DNA of 64,000 nucleotides from JAGVSZ01 sp963716855. Lineage in GTDB: Bacteria > Pseudomonadota > Gammaproteobacteria > Burkholderiales > SG8-39. The stretch is taken from contig CAVQUV010000013.1 in assembly GCA_963716855.1 (NCBI GenBank), forward strand, positions 1 through 64,000. The letters are read 5' to 3'. The translations under genes were made by a program, and so were the position numbers. Positions 27,119 through 36,457 of this stretch are shown here, one piece after another. The stretch's first letter is position 1. The number at the start of each line of letters is the position of its first letter. The notes beneath the pieces were generated by a model. It was not told where the DNA came from. It ran no database searches and saw nothing but the letters and a program-made list of their open reading frames with translations.

Positions 27119-30100
27119 ATGGCATCACGCACCGGATCCGGCAGCTCGGAGCGGCTCGATCAGGTGCTCGCCCTGGTGCGCGAGAAGGTCGCCCCGGACG
27201 CGCGCGGGCCGGTCGAGGCGTTCGTCCGCGCCTACTACCGCCAGGTCGACCCGGGCGATCTCGCCGAGCGGGAGAGCGCCGACCTCTACGGCGCCGCGCT
27301 TTCGCAGTGGAACTTCGCGCGCCGGCGCGAGCCGGGCGTCCCGAAGGTGCGCGTCTTCAATCCGAGCGTCGCCGAGCACGGCTGGCAGTCCACGCACACC
27401 GTCGTCGAGATCGTGAACGACGACATGCCGTTCCTCGTCGATTCGGTGACGATGGAGGTGAACCGGCAAGGGCTCACGCTGCACCTCACCGTCCACCCGA
27501 TCCTGCGCGTCAATCGGGGCGGCCCGACTGGCGCGGGCCCGGGGCAGGTCCCGGGCGCGGGGCCGGAGCAGACGCTGATGGGCGTCCTGCCGGACGACTC
27601 GCCGGCCGGCCAGCGCGAATCGTTCATCCACCTCGAGGTGGATCGCGTCAGCGACGCCGCGCGGCTCGAGTCGCTCGCCGCGGACATCGCGCGCGTGCTC
27701 GGGGACGTCCGTGCCGCGGTCGAGGACTGGAAGAAGATGTCGGGCAAGGTGCGCGAGATCCTCGCCGACCTGGAGCGGCGCCCGCCGCCCGTCGGGCAGG
27801 CGGAGGTCGCGGAGACGCGTGAATTCCTTCAGTGGCTCGCCGACAACCACTTCACCTTCCTCGGCTACCGCTGCCACGACCTGGTGATGAAGGACGGCGA
27901 CGACGCGCTCGCGGTCGTGCTCGAGTCGGGCCTGGGCATCCTGCGCGTCAAGCCCGGGGAGAGCCTCTCGACGAGCTTCTCGCAGCTGCCGCCCCGCGCG
28001 CGCGCCTACGCACGCGAGAAGGACCTGCTGATCGTCACCAAGGCGAATTCGCGCTCGACGGTCCACCGGCCCGGCTACCTCGACTACATCGGGCTCAAGC
28101 GCTACGACGACCGCGGCGAGGTCTGCGGCGAGCACCGCTTCCTCGGCCTGTACACGCACATCGCCTACCAGGCGCGGCCGTCGGAAATCCCGCTGCTCCG
28201 GCGCAAGGTCGCCGGCGTGCAGGCGCGCGCCGGCTATCCGGCCGGCGGCCACGCCGCGAAGCGGCTCGAAAACATCCTCGACACGTACCCGCGCGACGAG
28301 CTGTTCCAGATCAGCGAGGAGGAGCTGTACGCGGCGGCGACCGGCATCCTGCATCTCGGCGAGCGCCAGCGCTTCCGCCTGTTCGTGCGCACCGATCCGT
28401 TCGAGCGCTTCGTCTCGTGCCTGATCTACGCGCCGCGCGAGAACTACACCACCGAGCTGCGCCGCAAGTGGCAGGCGATCCTGACCGAGGCGTTCAAGGG
28501 CGCGAGCACGGAGTTCGACGCGTTCCTGTCGCAGTCGATGCTCGCGCGCATCCACATCGTGGTGCGCACGACGCCCGGGCAGATCCCGGAGGTGAGCGTC
28601 CCCGACCTCGAAAGACGCCTCGCGCAGGCGGCGCGCCGCTGGGAGGACGACCTGCGCGCCGCGGCGCTCGAGCGCCTCGGCGAGGCGCGCGGCAACGAGC
28701 TGGCGCGCCGCTTCGCCGGCGCTTTCCCCGCTGCCTACCGCGAGGACGTGCCGGCGCGCAACGCGGTGCCCGACATGGAGATGGCCGAACGCGTGGCCGC
28801 GAGCGGCACCCTCGGCATGAGCCTCTACCGTCCGCTCGAGGCGGCGCCGGGGACGCTCCGGTTCAAGCTCTTCCACGCCGGGAAGCCCGTGCCGCTCTCC
28901 GACAGCCTGCCGATGCTCGAGCGCATGGGGTTGCGCGCGCTCGAGGAACGGCCCTACCGCATCTCGGTCGAGGGCGGGCAGGCGGTGTGGCTGCACGACT
29001 TCGGCCTGGCGACCGCGCAGGACGCGGACATCGAGATCGATGCGGTGGCCGCGCTGTTCGAGCACGCATTCGGCCGCGTCTTCGCGGGCGAGATCGAGAG
29101 CGACGACTTCAACCGGCTCGTGCTCGCCGCGCGGCTCGCCGCCGACGAGATCGTGGTGCTGCGCGCCTATGCGAAGTACGTGCGCCAGATCGGCTTCCCG
29201 CTCTCGCAGGCGTTCATCGAGCAGACGCTCGCCGCGCACACCGGGATCGCGCGCCGGCTGGCCGCGCTCTTCCGGCTGCGCTTCGAGCCGCTGCGCGGCG
29301 GCGGCTCGTCCGCCGATGCGGAAGAGGCGGATGACGCGGCGGCCGCGCAGGCGAAATCCATCGAGGAGGCGCTCGAGGCCGTCGAGAACCTGAACGAGGA
29401 CCGCGTGCTGCGCCAGTACCTCGCGCTGATCCTGGCGACCACGCGCACCAATTTCTGGCGTCGCGACGCCGACGGGCGGCCGCGGACGTTTCTCTCGTTC
29501 AAGCTCGATCCGGCGCGGGTGCCCGGCCTGCCCGAGCCGAAGCCGATGTTCGAGATCTTCGTGTACTCGACCCGGTTCGAGGGCGTGCACCTGCGCGGCG
29601 GCAAGGTCGCGCGCGGGGGGCTGCGCTGGTCCGACCGGCCCGAGGACTTCCGCACCGAGGTCCTCGGCCTGGTGAAGGCGCAGATGGTCAAGAACGCCGT
29701 GATCGTGCCGGTCGGCTCGAAAGGGGGCTTCGTCCTCAAGCGCGCGCCCGCGGCGTCCGACCGCGAAGCGTTCATGAAGGAAGGCGTCGCCTGCTACCAG
29801 GACTACCTCCGCGGGCTGCTCGATCTCACCGACAACCTCGTCGGCGGGAAGGTCGAGCCGCCGCCGCAGGTGCGCCGGCACGATCCCGACGATCCGTACC
29901 TCGTCGTCGCCGCCGACAAGGGGACGGCGACGTTCTCCGACTACGCGAACGGCATCTCGGCCGAGTACGGGTTCTGGCTCGGCGACGCGTTCGCCTCCGG
30001 CGGCTCGGCAGGGTACGACCACAAGGCGATGGGCATTACGGCGCGCGGGGCGTGGGAGTCGGTGAAGCGCCACTTCCGCGAGCTCGGCGTCGACACCCAG

Positions 30101-31996
30101 ACGACGTTCTTCACCGCCGTCGGCATCGGCGACATGTCGGGCGACGTGTTCGGCAACGGCATGCTGCTGTCGCGGCACATCAAGCTCGTCGCCGCGTTCG
30201 ATCACCGGCACATCTTCATCGACCCCGAGCCGAACCCCGGCGCGAGCTTCGCCGAGCGGACGCGCCTGTTCGACCTGCCGCGCTCCTCCTGGGCGGACTA
30301 CAACACGATGCTGATCTCGGAGGGCGGCGGCGTGTGGCCGCGGAGCGCGAAGTCGATCCCGCTCACCCCGCAGGCGCGCAAGGCGCTCGGCATCGAGGCG
30401 GAGCACCTGACACCGACCGAGCTCGTCAGCGCGATCCTCGCCGCGCCGGTCGACCTGCTCTACAACGGCGGGATCGGCACGTACGCAAAAGCGACCGGCG
30501 AATCGCACGCCGAGGTCGGGGACCGCGCGAACGACGCGCTGCGCCGCAACGGCGCGGACCTGCGCTGCAAGGTGGTCGCGGAGGGCGGCAACCTGGGGTT
30601 CACGCAGCGCGCACGCATCGAGTACGCGCTGCGGGGCGGCCGGATCTTCACCGACGCGATCGACAACTCGGCGGGGGTCGACACCTCGGACCACGAGGTG
30701 AACATCAAGATCCTGCTCGGGCTGGTGATGGCCGACGGCGAGCTGACCGGGAAGCAGCGCAACACGCTGCTCGCGCAGATGACCGACCAGGTCGCGGCCC
30801 TGGTCCTGCGCGACAACTACTTCCAGACCCAGTCGCTCGCGATGAGCGGGCGCCTCCAGAGCCCGCTGCTCGACGCCCAGCACCGCTTCATCCAGTTCCT
30901 GGAGAAGGCGGGACGCCTCAACCGCGCGCTCGAGTTCCTGCCCTCCGACGAGGAGATCGCCAAGCGGCGCGCCGCGAAGATCGGACTGGCCGCCCCGGAA
31001 CGCGCGGTGCTGCTCGCGTACTCGAAGATGTGGCTCTTCGACGAGTTCATGGCCTCCAGCCTTCCCGAGGACGAGTGGATCGCCGGAGCGCTCGGGCGCT
31101 ATTTCCCGCAGACGCTGCGGGAGGTCTACGCGGGCGTGATGCCGCGCCATCCGCTGCGGCGCGAGATCATCGCGACGCACGTGGTCAACAGCATGGTGAA
31201 CCGCGTCGGCTCGACCTTCGTGCACCGGCTGATCGAGTCGACCGGAGCGAAGGTGAGCGAGATCGTGCGCGCGTACCTGCTCACGCGCGAGGTGTTCGGA
31301 TTCGTGCCGCTCTGGCAGTCGATCGAGGCGCTCGACAGCAAGGTGCCCGACGCGGCCCAGGCCGAGATGGTGATCGAGGCGGGGCGGCTCATCGTCCGCG
31401 CGACCAACTGGTTCCTGCGCTCGAGCCGGCTGGCGGAGCCGCTGGAGCCGACGATCGAGCACTTCCGCCCCGGCGTCGAGGCGATCTACGGCCGCCTGAA
31501 CGGGCTCGTCGACGCGCCGGCGGCGGCGCACATCGAGGCGCTCGCGTCGGGGTGGGAGCGTGCCGGGGTGCCGAGCGAGGTGGCGCGTCGCGTGGCCGCG
31601 CTCGAAACGCTGTTCGCGGCGCTCGACATCGCGGAGGTCGCGGCGGCCACGGGACGCGCGGCGGAGACCGTTGCCGGGGCCTATTTCGGCGTCACGTCCA
31701 GGCTCGGTCTGGCGTGGCTGCGCGATCGCATCGGCGCGCTGCCGGGCGACGGCCACTGGCAGGCCCTCGCGAAGAGCGCCATGCGCGACGATCTCGCCGG
31801 CCTGCAGCGCGCACTGGCGACCAACGCGCTCGCCGCCGCGCCGGACGACCGGGGCGACCCGGTCGCCGCTTGGGAGGCGCGCTATCGCGGCACGATGGAG
31901 CGCGCCGCGCGGATCCTCGGCGAGCTGCACGCGGTGCAATCGCCCGACCTCGCGATGCTGTCGGTGGGGCTGCGGGAGCTGAGGAATCTCGCCTGA
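27119..31996 (+). CDS. NAD-specific glutamate dehydrogenase, large (GDH-180/L_GDH) type
   Basis: 1,625 residues, uninterrupted, with GGAGGAG before the ATG. This length is that of the large NAD-GDH class. N-terminal ACT-like regulatory segments (DDMPFLVDSVTMEVNRQGL) and LADNHFTFLGYR lead to the catalytic core with GGLRWSDRPEDFRTEVLGL, a KAQMVKNAVIVPVGSKGGF block and YNGGIGTYAK. The NAD-binding part has GIGDMSGDVFGNGML, then VAEGGNLGFTQ and ARIEYALRGGR; a helical C-terminal domain follows. It oxidatively deaminates L-glutamate to 2-oxoglutarate and ammonium, mainly for catabolism. A 275-bp intergenic region with no other gene precedes it. Neighbouring acidic amino acid importer genes 20 kb away fit a glutamate-using lifestyle. 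Confidence 0.95.
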   Translation: MASRTGSGSSERLDQVLALVREKVAPDARGPVEAFVRAYYRQVDPGDLAERESADLYGAALSQWNFARRREPGVPKVRVFNPSVAEHGWQSTHTVVEIVNDDMPFLVDSVTMEVNRQGLTLHLTVHPILRVNRGGPTGAGPGQVPGAGPEQTLMGVLPDDSPAGQRESFIHLEVDRVSDAARLESLAADIARVLGDVRAAVEDWKKMSGKVREILADLERRPPPVGQAEVAETREFLQWLADNHFTFLGYRCHDLVMKDGDDALAVVLESGLGILRVKPGESLSTSFSQLPPRARAYAREKDLLIVTKANSRSTVHRPGYLDYIGLKRYDDRGEVCGEHRFLGLYTHIAYQARPSEIPLLRRKVAGVQARAGYPAGGHAAKRLENILDTYPRDELFQISEEELYAAATGILHLGERQRFRLFVRTDPFERFVSCLIYAPRENYTTELRRKWQAILTEAFKGASTEFDAFLSQSMLARIHIVVRTTPGQIPEVSVPDLERRLAQAARRWEDDLRAAALERLGEARGNELARRFAGAFPAAYREDVPARNAVPDMEMAERVAASGTLGMSLYRPLEAAPGTLRFKLFHAGKPVPLSDSLPMLERMGLRALEERPYRISVEGGQAVWLHDFGLATAQDADIEIDAVAALFEHAFGRVFAGEIESDDFNRLVLAARLAADEIVVLRAYAKYVRQIGFPLSQAFIEQTLAAHTGIARRLAALFRLRFEPLRGGGSSADAEEADDAAAAQAKSIEEALEAVENLNEDRVLRQYLALILATTRTNFWRRDADGRPRTFLSFKLDPARVPGLPEPKPMFEIFVYSTRFEGVHLRGGKVARGGLRWSDRPEDFRTEVLGLVKAQMVKNAVIVPVGSKGGFVLKRAPAASDREAFMKEGVACYQDYLRGLLDLTDNLVGGKVEPPPQVRRHDPDDPYLVVAADKGTATFSDYANGISAEYGFWLGDAFASGGSAGYDHKAMGITARGAWESVKRHFRELGVDTQTTFFTAVGIGDMSGDVFGNGMLLSRHIKLVAAFDHRHIFIDPEPNPGASFAERTRLFDLPRSSWADYNTMLISEGGGVWPRSAKSIPLTPQARKALGIEAEHLTPTELVSAILAAPVDLLYNGGIGTYAKATGESHAEVGDRANDALRRNGADLRCKVVAEGGNLGFTQRARIEYALRGGRIFTDAIDNSAGVDTSDHEVNIKILLGLVMADGELTGKQRNTLLAQMTDQVAALVLRDNYFQTQSLAMSGRLQSPLLDAQHRFIQFLEKAGRLNRALEFLPSDEEIAKRRAAKIGLAAPERAVLLAYSKMWLFDEFMASSLPEDEWIAGALGRYFPQTLREVYAGVMPRHPLRREIIATHVVNSMVNRVGSTFVHRLIESTGAKVSEIVRAYLLTREVFGFVPLWQSIEALDSKVPDAAQAEMVIEAGRLIVRATNWFLRSSRLAEPLEPTIEHFRPGVEAIYGRLNGLVDAPAAAHIEALASGWERAGVPSEVARRVAALETLFAALDIAEVAAATGRAAETVAGAYFGVTSRLGLAWLRDRIGALPGDGHWQALAKSAMRDDLAGLQRALATNALAAAPDDRGDPVAAWEARYRGTMERAARILGELHAVQSPDLAMLSVGLRELRNLA

Positions 31997-32032
31997 GGGC
32001 GCGTCAGTGCATGCAGACAAGCGGAGCACGCC

Positions 32033-32383
32033 ATGGAAGCGATCAAGGATGCAAGCCACCTGTACGAAGTCGAGCGTCGCGCCGAGCACGCCGCGCGCCC
32101 GGGGTTCCGCATCAGCGAGATCCAGCTCTCCCTGACCCAGCAGGTGCCTTGGCACTATCACAACAACGTCCAGGACACGTTCTACGTGCTCGAAGGAGCG
32201 CTGCGGCTCTTCCTGCGTGACCCCAAGGAGGAGGTGCGGCTCGGCCCCGGCGACACCTACTCGGTCAAGCCTCGCCGCCCGCACCTGGTCGTCAACGGCG
32301 GAAGCGCTTCCGCCACGTTCCTGGTGCTGCAGGGGATCGGCGAGTACGACTTCGTGCCGCTCGTTCCGCTAGCGGCGAAGTGA
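32033..32383 (+). CDS. Small cupin-domain protein
   Basis: 116 residues from the ATG at 32033. Cupin motif 1 is complete (WHYHNNVQDTFYVLEGALRLFL, read with two His, and a Glu further on), and motif 2 is LGPGDTYSVKPRRPHLVVNGG with its His. The full ligand set predicts a mononuclear metal site. It is cytoplasmic and carries no extra domain. It lies 36 bp downstream of the glutamate dehydrogenase on the same strand and could be cotranscribed. Enzymatic role unknown. Confidence 0.85.
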   Translation: MEAIKDASHLYEVERRAEHAARPGFRISEIQLSLTQQVPWHYHNNVQDTFYVLEGALRLFLRDPKEEVRLGPGDTYSVKPRRPHLVVNGGSASATFLVLQGIGEYDFVPLVPLAAK

Positions 32384-32626
32384 TCGGGCCGTTCGACCGC
32401 CCTGCGCGCCGGCGCACGCGCGCGACCGGGCGCCGCGCGGCTGAGCGGCGCCGCACCGCAGGCAGCGCCGATCGCGCGGGCCGAGCGGGCCGAGGCACGA
32501 CCAGCAGCGGCGGATCCAGTTGAGCAGAGTCACGCCCTTCGAGCATATCGCTTCGACGCCGTCGTGACCCCGAATCGATCGGCGCGGCGTTTACTGCGCC
32601 GTGATCCACTTCACTTGGGAGCAGCA

Positions 32627-33325
32627 ATGATCCGCCGTACCCTTCTTGCGGTCGCCGGTGCGCTCGGCGCCGCCGCCGCCTTTGCACAAGCGCCCGCCGA
32701 GCCGGTCCGCTTCAACCAGGTCGATCTGCAGGCCGAGGTCTCGCGCGAGGTGCAGAACGACCTCATGAACGCGAGCGTTTACGCCGAGGGCTCCGACCCG
32801 TCCGCGCCGAAGGTCGCCGACCAGCTCAACCGCCTCGCGGCGGAGGCGCTCAAGGCCGCCGGCGAATACAAGACGGTGAAGGCCCGCAGCGGCCATGCGC
32901 AGACCTACCCCGTCTACGATCGCGCGAACAAGCTGACCGGCTGGCGCGGTCGCACCGAGGTCCGCCTCGAGTCGAAGGACGTGCAGGCGATGGCCACGCT
33001 GATCGGCCGACTGCAGTCGACGATGCAGCTCGGCGGGATCTCGTTCACCGTTTCGCCCGAGCTGCGCCGCCAGACCGAGAACGAGCTGATCACCGACGGC
33101 GTCGCCGCGTTCCGCGCGCGCGCCGACATCGCGACCAAGGCGCTTGGCGGCAGGAGCTACAAGATCCGCCGCATCGGCCTCAACACCGGCGGCTTCGGGC
33201 CGGGGCCGCGCCCGATGGCCGCGGCGCGGATGGCGCCGCAGGCCGCCGAGGTCGCCCCGCCGGTTTTCGAGGCAGGGACGAGCATGGTGAACGTGGTGGC
33301 CGCGGGCACGATCGAAGTCGAGTAA
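32627..33325 (+). CDS. SIMPL-domain periplasmic protein
   Basis: 232 residues from the ATG at 32627; the upstream in-frame start would hide the signal. A Sec signal ends in AAAFAQ. The mature protein begins FNQVDLQAEVSREVQNDLMNASVYAEGS, with VKARSGHAQTYPVYDR, GWRGRTEVRLESKD and SFTVSPELRRQTENELITDGVAAFRARADI, all recognisable SIMPL/DUF541 blocks (BP26/OMP28 family). Such proteins form periplasmic or outer-membrane oligomers linked to oxidative-stress protection in other bacteria. It is followed 9 bp later by an MFS gene, likely in one operon. Confidence 0.9.
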   Translation: MIRRTLLAVAGALGAAAAFAQAPAEPVRFNQVDLQAEVSREVQNDLMNASVYAEGSDPSAPKVADQLNRLAAEALKAAGEYKTVKARSGHAQTYPVYDRANKLTGWRGRTEVRLESKDVQAMATLIGRLQSTMQLGGISFTVSPELRRQTENELITDGVAAFRARADIATKALGGRSYKIRRIGLNTGGFGPGPRPMAAARMAPQAAEVAPPVFEAGTSMVNVVAAGTIEVE

Positions 33326-33334
33326 CCGGGCCGC

Positions 33335-34567
33335 ATGAGGCCAGTCCTCGTCGCGATCGCCGTCACGCTCGCCGTCCAGATCCTCACGGCGACCGCGCTG
33401 ATCGCGCCGTCGGTGATCGCGCCGGCGGCGGCCGGCGATCTCGGCGTGGCGCCGCAGGCGATCGGGCTGTTCGTCTCGTTCGCCTATTTCGCCGCGATGC
33501 TCTCCGGGCTGGCGACCGGCGGGCTCATCGCCCGCTTCGGCGCGCTCGCCGTGTGCCAGGCGGCCGTGGTGATCGCGGGCGCCGGGCTCGCGCTCGGCAA
33601 GCTCGCGTCGCTCGCGGTCGTCCCGCTGGTGGTCATCCCGCTCGCGGCGCTCCTGATCGGACTTGCGTACGGGCTCGTCAACCCGGTGAGCTCGCACATC
33701 CTCGCGCGCCACACGCCGCCGGGCGCGATGGCGCTCGTGTTCTCGATCAAGCAGACCGGGGTGCCGATCGGCGGCGCGATCGCCGGCGCGGTCGTGCCGA
33801 CGCTCATCCTCGCCGTGGGGTGGCCGAACGCGCTCCCGGCGCTCGGTGCCGTCTGCGTCCTCGCCGCGTTCGCCCTTCTGCCGGCGCGCGCGGTGATCGC
33901 GGACGCGCCGCAATCGGGCGACGCCGCTCCGGCGCGCGCGCCGTTCGCCTATCGGTGGCGGCGCGCGCTCGACGGGATGATCGGGCCGATCCGCCTCGCG
34001 CTGTCGCAGCCGCGCCTGCGCGATCTCGCGTTTGTCTCGCTCGGCTATGCCTCCGCGCAGCTCGTCTTCATCGCCTATTTCGTCTCGCACCTCACGCTGC
34101 AGCTCGGCTTCAGCCTGGTGACCGCCGGGGTCGTCTACGCGTTTGCGCACGGCGCGGGCATCGTCGGCCGCATCGCGTGGGGCGCGGTGGCCGATCGCTG
34201 GCTGTCGCCGCGCGCCACGCTCGCGGCGCTCGGCTTCGTCTCGGCAGCGTGCGCCGCGCTGACGGCAGTCTCGTCCGGCGCCTGGCCGCTTGCGGCGATC
34301 GTGACCGTCGCGATGCTCTACGGCGCGTCGGCGGTCGGCTGGAACGGCGTGTTCCTCGCGGAAGTCGCACGCTCCGCGCCGCCGGGCCAGGTCGGCGCGG
34401 CGACCGGCGGCACGCAGTTCTTCACGTTCGGCGGCGCGATGGCGGGGCCGCCGGTGTTCACCGCCCTGGTGTCGGCCACGGGCAGCTACGCGTGGGGTTT
34501 CGCGTTCTTCGCGCTCGTGCCGCTGGTGATCTCGCTGCGGCTGCTCGCCGCGCGCACTGCGCCCTAG
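33335..34567 (+). CDS. MFS transporter
   Basis: 410 residues with twelve recognisable hydrophobic segments and an inter-domain loop at about 190-220. Loop 2-3 carries the GLATGGLIARFGAL form of the MFS signature; VSSHILARHTPPGAMALVFSIKQTGVPIGG spans TM4-5 and resembles CynX/NimT-type and oxalate/formate-like carriers (several short blocks, same order). It resides in the inner membrane. The substrate is not predictable. It lies between the SIMPL gene (9 bp) and a lipase-like gene (46 bp). Confidence 0.88.
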   Translation: MRPVLVAIAVTLAVQILTATALIAPSVIAPAAAGDLGVAPQAIGLFVSFAYFAAMLSGLATGGLIARFGALAVCQAAVVIAGAGLALGKLASLAVVPLVVIPLAALLIGLAYGLVNPVSSHILARHTPPGAMALVFSIKQTGVPIGGAIAGAVVPTLILAVGWPNALPALGAVCVLAAFALLPARAVIADAPQSGDAAPARAPFAYRWRRALDGMIGPIRLALSQPRLRDLAFVSLGYASAQLVFIAYFVSHLTLQLGFSLVTAGVVYAFAHGAGIVGRIAWGAVADRWLSPRATLAALGFVSAACAALTAVSSGAWPLAAIVTVAMLYGASAVGWNGVFLAEVARSAPPGQVGAATGGTQFFTFGGAMAGPPVFTALVSATGSYAWGFAFFALVPLVISLRLLAARTAP

Positions 34568-34613
34568 GTCGGGACGTTAGAATCCGGGTCGCGCTGCACC
34601 GCTCCACCTTCCG

Positions 34614-35285
34614 ATGCAACGACTCCAGCCTCGCGACGCGCCCGCCCGCCCCGCTCACCCGCTTCCGGACCCGGTGCTCCTCGTCCATGGCCTGTGGACC
34701 AACCGCGCGATCATGCTCTACCTCGCGCGCGCGCTCGCCGGGCAGGGGTTCGCGCCGCGCGCGATCGGCTACTTCTCGGCGCTGGACGAGTTCGAGCACA
34801 ACGCCGCGCGCGTCGCGCGCGCGATCGCCGAGAGTCCCGGTGAGCGCCTCCACATCGTCGGGCACAGTCTCGGCGGCCTGGTCGCCCTGCGCGCGCTCAT
34901 GCGCCGGCCCGATCCGCGCGTGCGGCGCCTGGTGATGCTCGGCTCGCCGGTCGCCGACTGCATGAGCGGACGCAAGCTCGCGCGCATGCGCTTCCTCGCC
35001 CCGCTGCTCGGCACGACGCGCACGCTGTGGGCCGACATGCCGCCGCTCGACATACCGCCGGGCGTGGAGGCGGGCGCGATCGCCGGCACGCGCCGGCTCG
35101 GGCTGGGCAGCGTCGTTCTGCGCCTCCCCGGGCCGAGCGACGGGGTGGTGCTGGTCGAGGAGACGCGGCACCCGCGCCTGGCGGACCATCTGGTGATGCC
35201 GGTGGCGCACAGCGAGATGCTCGTGTCGCGCGCGGTCGCGGCGCAGGTCGCGACCTTTCTCCTGAGCGGACGCTTCGCGGCATGA
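34614..35285 (+). CDS. Alpha/beta hydrolase, lipase-like
   Basis: 223 residues. It has PVLLVHGLWTNRAIM for the oxyanion region, RLHIVGHSLGGLVALRAL with nucleophile Ser85, and a late VAHSEMLVS segment whose His likely completes the triad. The compact form without a cap resembles the PGAP1-like/lipase class 2 subgroup common in proteobacteria. No signal peptide is evident, so it is probably cytoplasmic. Its stop overlaps the ATG of the aminopeptidase gene by four bases (ATGA), so translation is coupled. Confidence 0.85.
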   Translation: MQRLQPRDAPARPAHPLPDPVLLVHGLWTNRAIMLYLARALAGQGFAPRAIGYFSALDEFEHNAARVARAIAESPGERLHIVGHSLGGLVALRALMRRPDPRVRRLVMLGSPVADCMSGRKLARMRFLAPLLGTTRTLWADMPPLDIPPGVEAGAIAGTRRLGLGSVVLRLPGPSDGVVLVEETRHPRLADHLVMPVAHSEMLVSRAVAAQVATFLLSGRFAA

Positions 35286-36457
35286 GCCGCCGCGGCGCGC
35301 TCCTCCTCGTCGCGGCCTGCGCGGCCCTGGTCGTCGGGGCGATCGGCGGCTGCGCGACGTTCTCGTACTACGGCCAGGCGGTGCTCGGCCATCTCGACGT
35401 GATGCACCGCGCGCGCCCGATCGAGGCGCAGCTCGCCGACGGCGCGACCCCGCCCGAGCTGCGCGCGAAGCTCGCGCGTGTCCTCGAGATCCGCGAGTTC
35501 GCCACGCGCGAGCTCGGCCTGCCCGACAACGGCAGCTACCGCGCCTATGCCGACCTCGACCGGCCCTATGTCGTGTGGAACGTGTTCGCGGCGCCGGAAT
35601 TCTCGGTCGAGCCGCGCCAGAGCTGCTTTCCGGTGGTGGGCTGCGTGAGCTACCGCGGCTACTACGGGCAGGCCGACGCGGAGGCTTTCGCCACGGGCCT
35701 GCGCGCCGAGGGCTACGACGTGTTCGTCTACGGGGTGCCCGCGTACTCGACGCTCGGCTGGTTCGACGATCCGGTGCTCAACACTTTCGTGCGCTACCCC
35801 GACGCGGAGCTGGCGCGGCTCGTGTTCCACGAGCTCGCGCACCAGCTGGTCTACGTGAAGGGCGACACCATGTTCAACGAGTCCTTCGCCGTCGCGGTCG
35901 AGGAGGAGGGCGTCCGGCGCTGGCTGGCCCGGCACGGCGACGAGCGCGAGCGCGCCGCCTACGCGCAGCAGCGCGAGCGCCGCGCGGAGTTCGTCGCGCT
36001 GGTACTGCGCTACCGCGGACGGCTCGAGGCGCTCTATCGCGAGGCGCTGTCCGCGGACGCGAAGCGCGCGGGCAAGGAACGCCTGTACGCGGAGATGGCA
36101 GCCGACTACGGCGCGCTCAAGACGGAGCGGTGGGGGGGCTGGGCCGGCTACGACCGCTGGTTCGAGAAAGGCGTGAACAACGCGCAGCTCGCGTCGGTGG
36201 CCACGTACGAGGAACTGGTGCCGGCGTTCCGCGCGCTGCTCGCGCAGGAAGACGGCGACATGGCGCGGTTCTACGGTGCGGTGAAGAGGCTCGCGCAACT
36301 CGATCAGGAGGCGCGCGATGCGGCGCTCGCCGCGCTCACCCGCGACTACATCCGGGCCGGCTGCGCGGACGCGCGTAGCGGCAGGAGCCAGGCGAGCGCG
36401 GCGAGTTGCAGGGCCCCGATCGCCAGCAGCGCCGCGGTGTATCCCTCCGGCGCGTAG
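35282..36457 (+). CDS. Putative lipoprotein aminopeptidase (HExxH metallopeptidase, DUF2265/PF10023-like)
   Basis: 391 residues. The start overlaps the previous stop. A lipoprotein signal ends in IGGC (Cys24). The N-terminal part has FSYYGQAVLGHLDVMHRARPIE, then ARELGLPDNGSYRAYADL-like text and YVVWNVFAAPEFSVEP. The metallopeptidase motif FHELAHQLVYVKGDTMFNESFAVAVEEEG gives HELAH plus a downstream NESFA Glu, as in the family I recall as 'putative aminopeptidase'. It is probably anchored in the periplasm. Its last 37 codons overlap the convergent MFS gene by 112 bp, and the tail after IRAGC lacks family resemblance, so the natural end may differ. Confidence 0.82.
   Translation: MSRRGALLLVAACAALVVGAIGGCATFSYYGQAVLGHLDVMHRARPIEAQLADGATPPELRAKLARVLEIREFATRELGLPDNGSYRAYADLDRPYVVWNVFAAPEFSVEPRQSCFPVVGCVSYRGYYGQADAEAFATGLRAEGYDVFVYGVPAYSTLGWFDDPVLNTFVRYPDAELARLVFHELAHQLVYVKGDTMFNESFAVAVEEEGVRRWLARHGDERERAAYAQQRERRAEFVALVLRYRGRLEALYREALSADAKRAGKERLYAEMAADYGALKTERWGGWAGYDRWFEKGVNNAQLASVATYEELVPAFRALLAQEDGDMARFYGAVKRLAQLDQEARDAALAALTRDYIRAGCADARSGRSQASAASCRAPIASSAAVYPSGA

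Noticed and set aside
26853..27128. Small minus-strand gene of 91 codons before the glutamate dehydrogenase
   Set aside because: Composition is low-complexity Arg/Ala/Gly/Pro, no ribosome site, and it overlaps the ribosome site of the plus-strand gene.
27125..32284. A 1,719-codon open frame on the minus strand opposite the glutamate dehydrogenase gene
   Set aside because: It is a GC-bias shadow of the plus-strand gene: no ribosome site, no signal or domain, His/Arg/Gln-rich product. The plus frame has full family homology.
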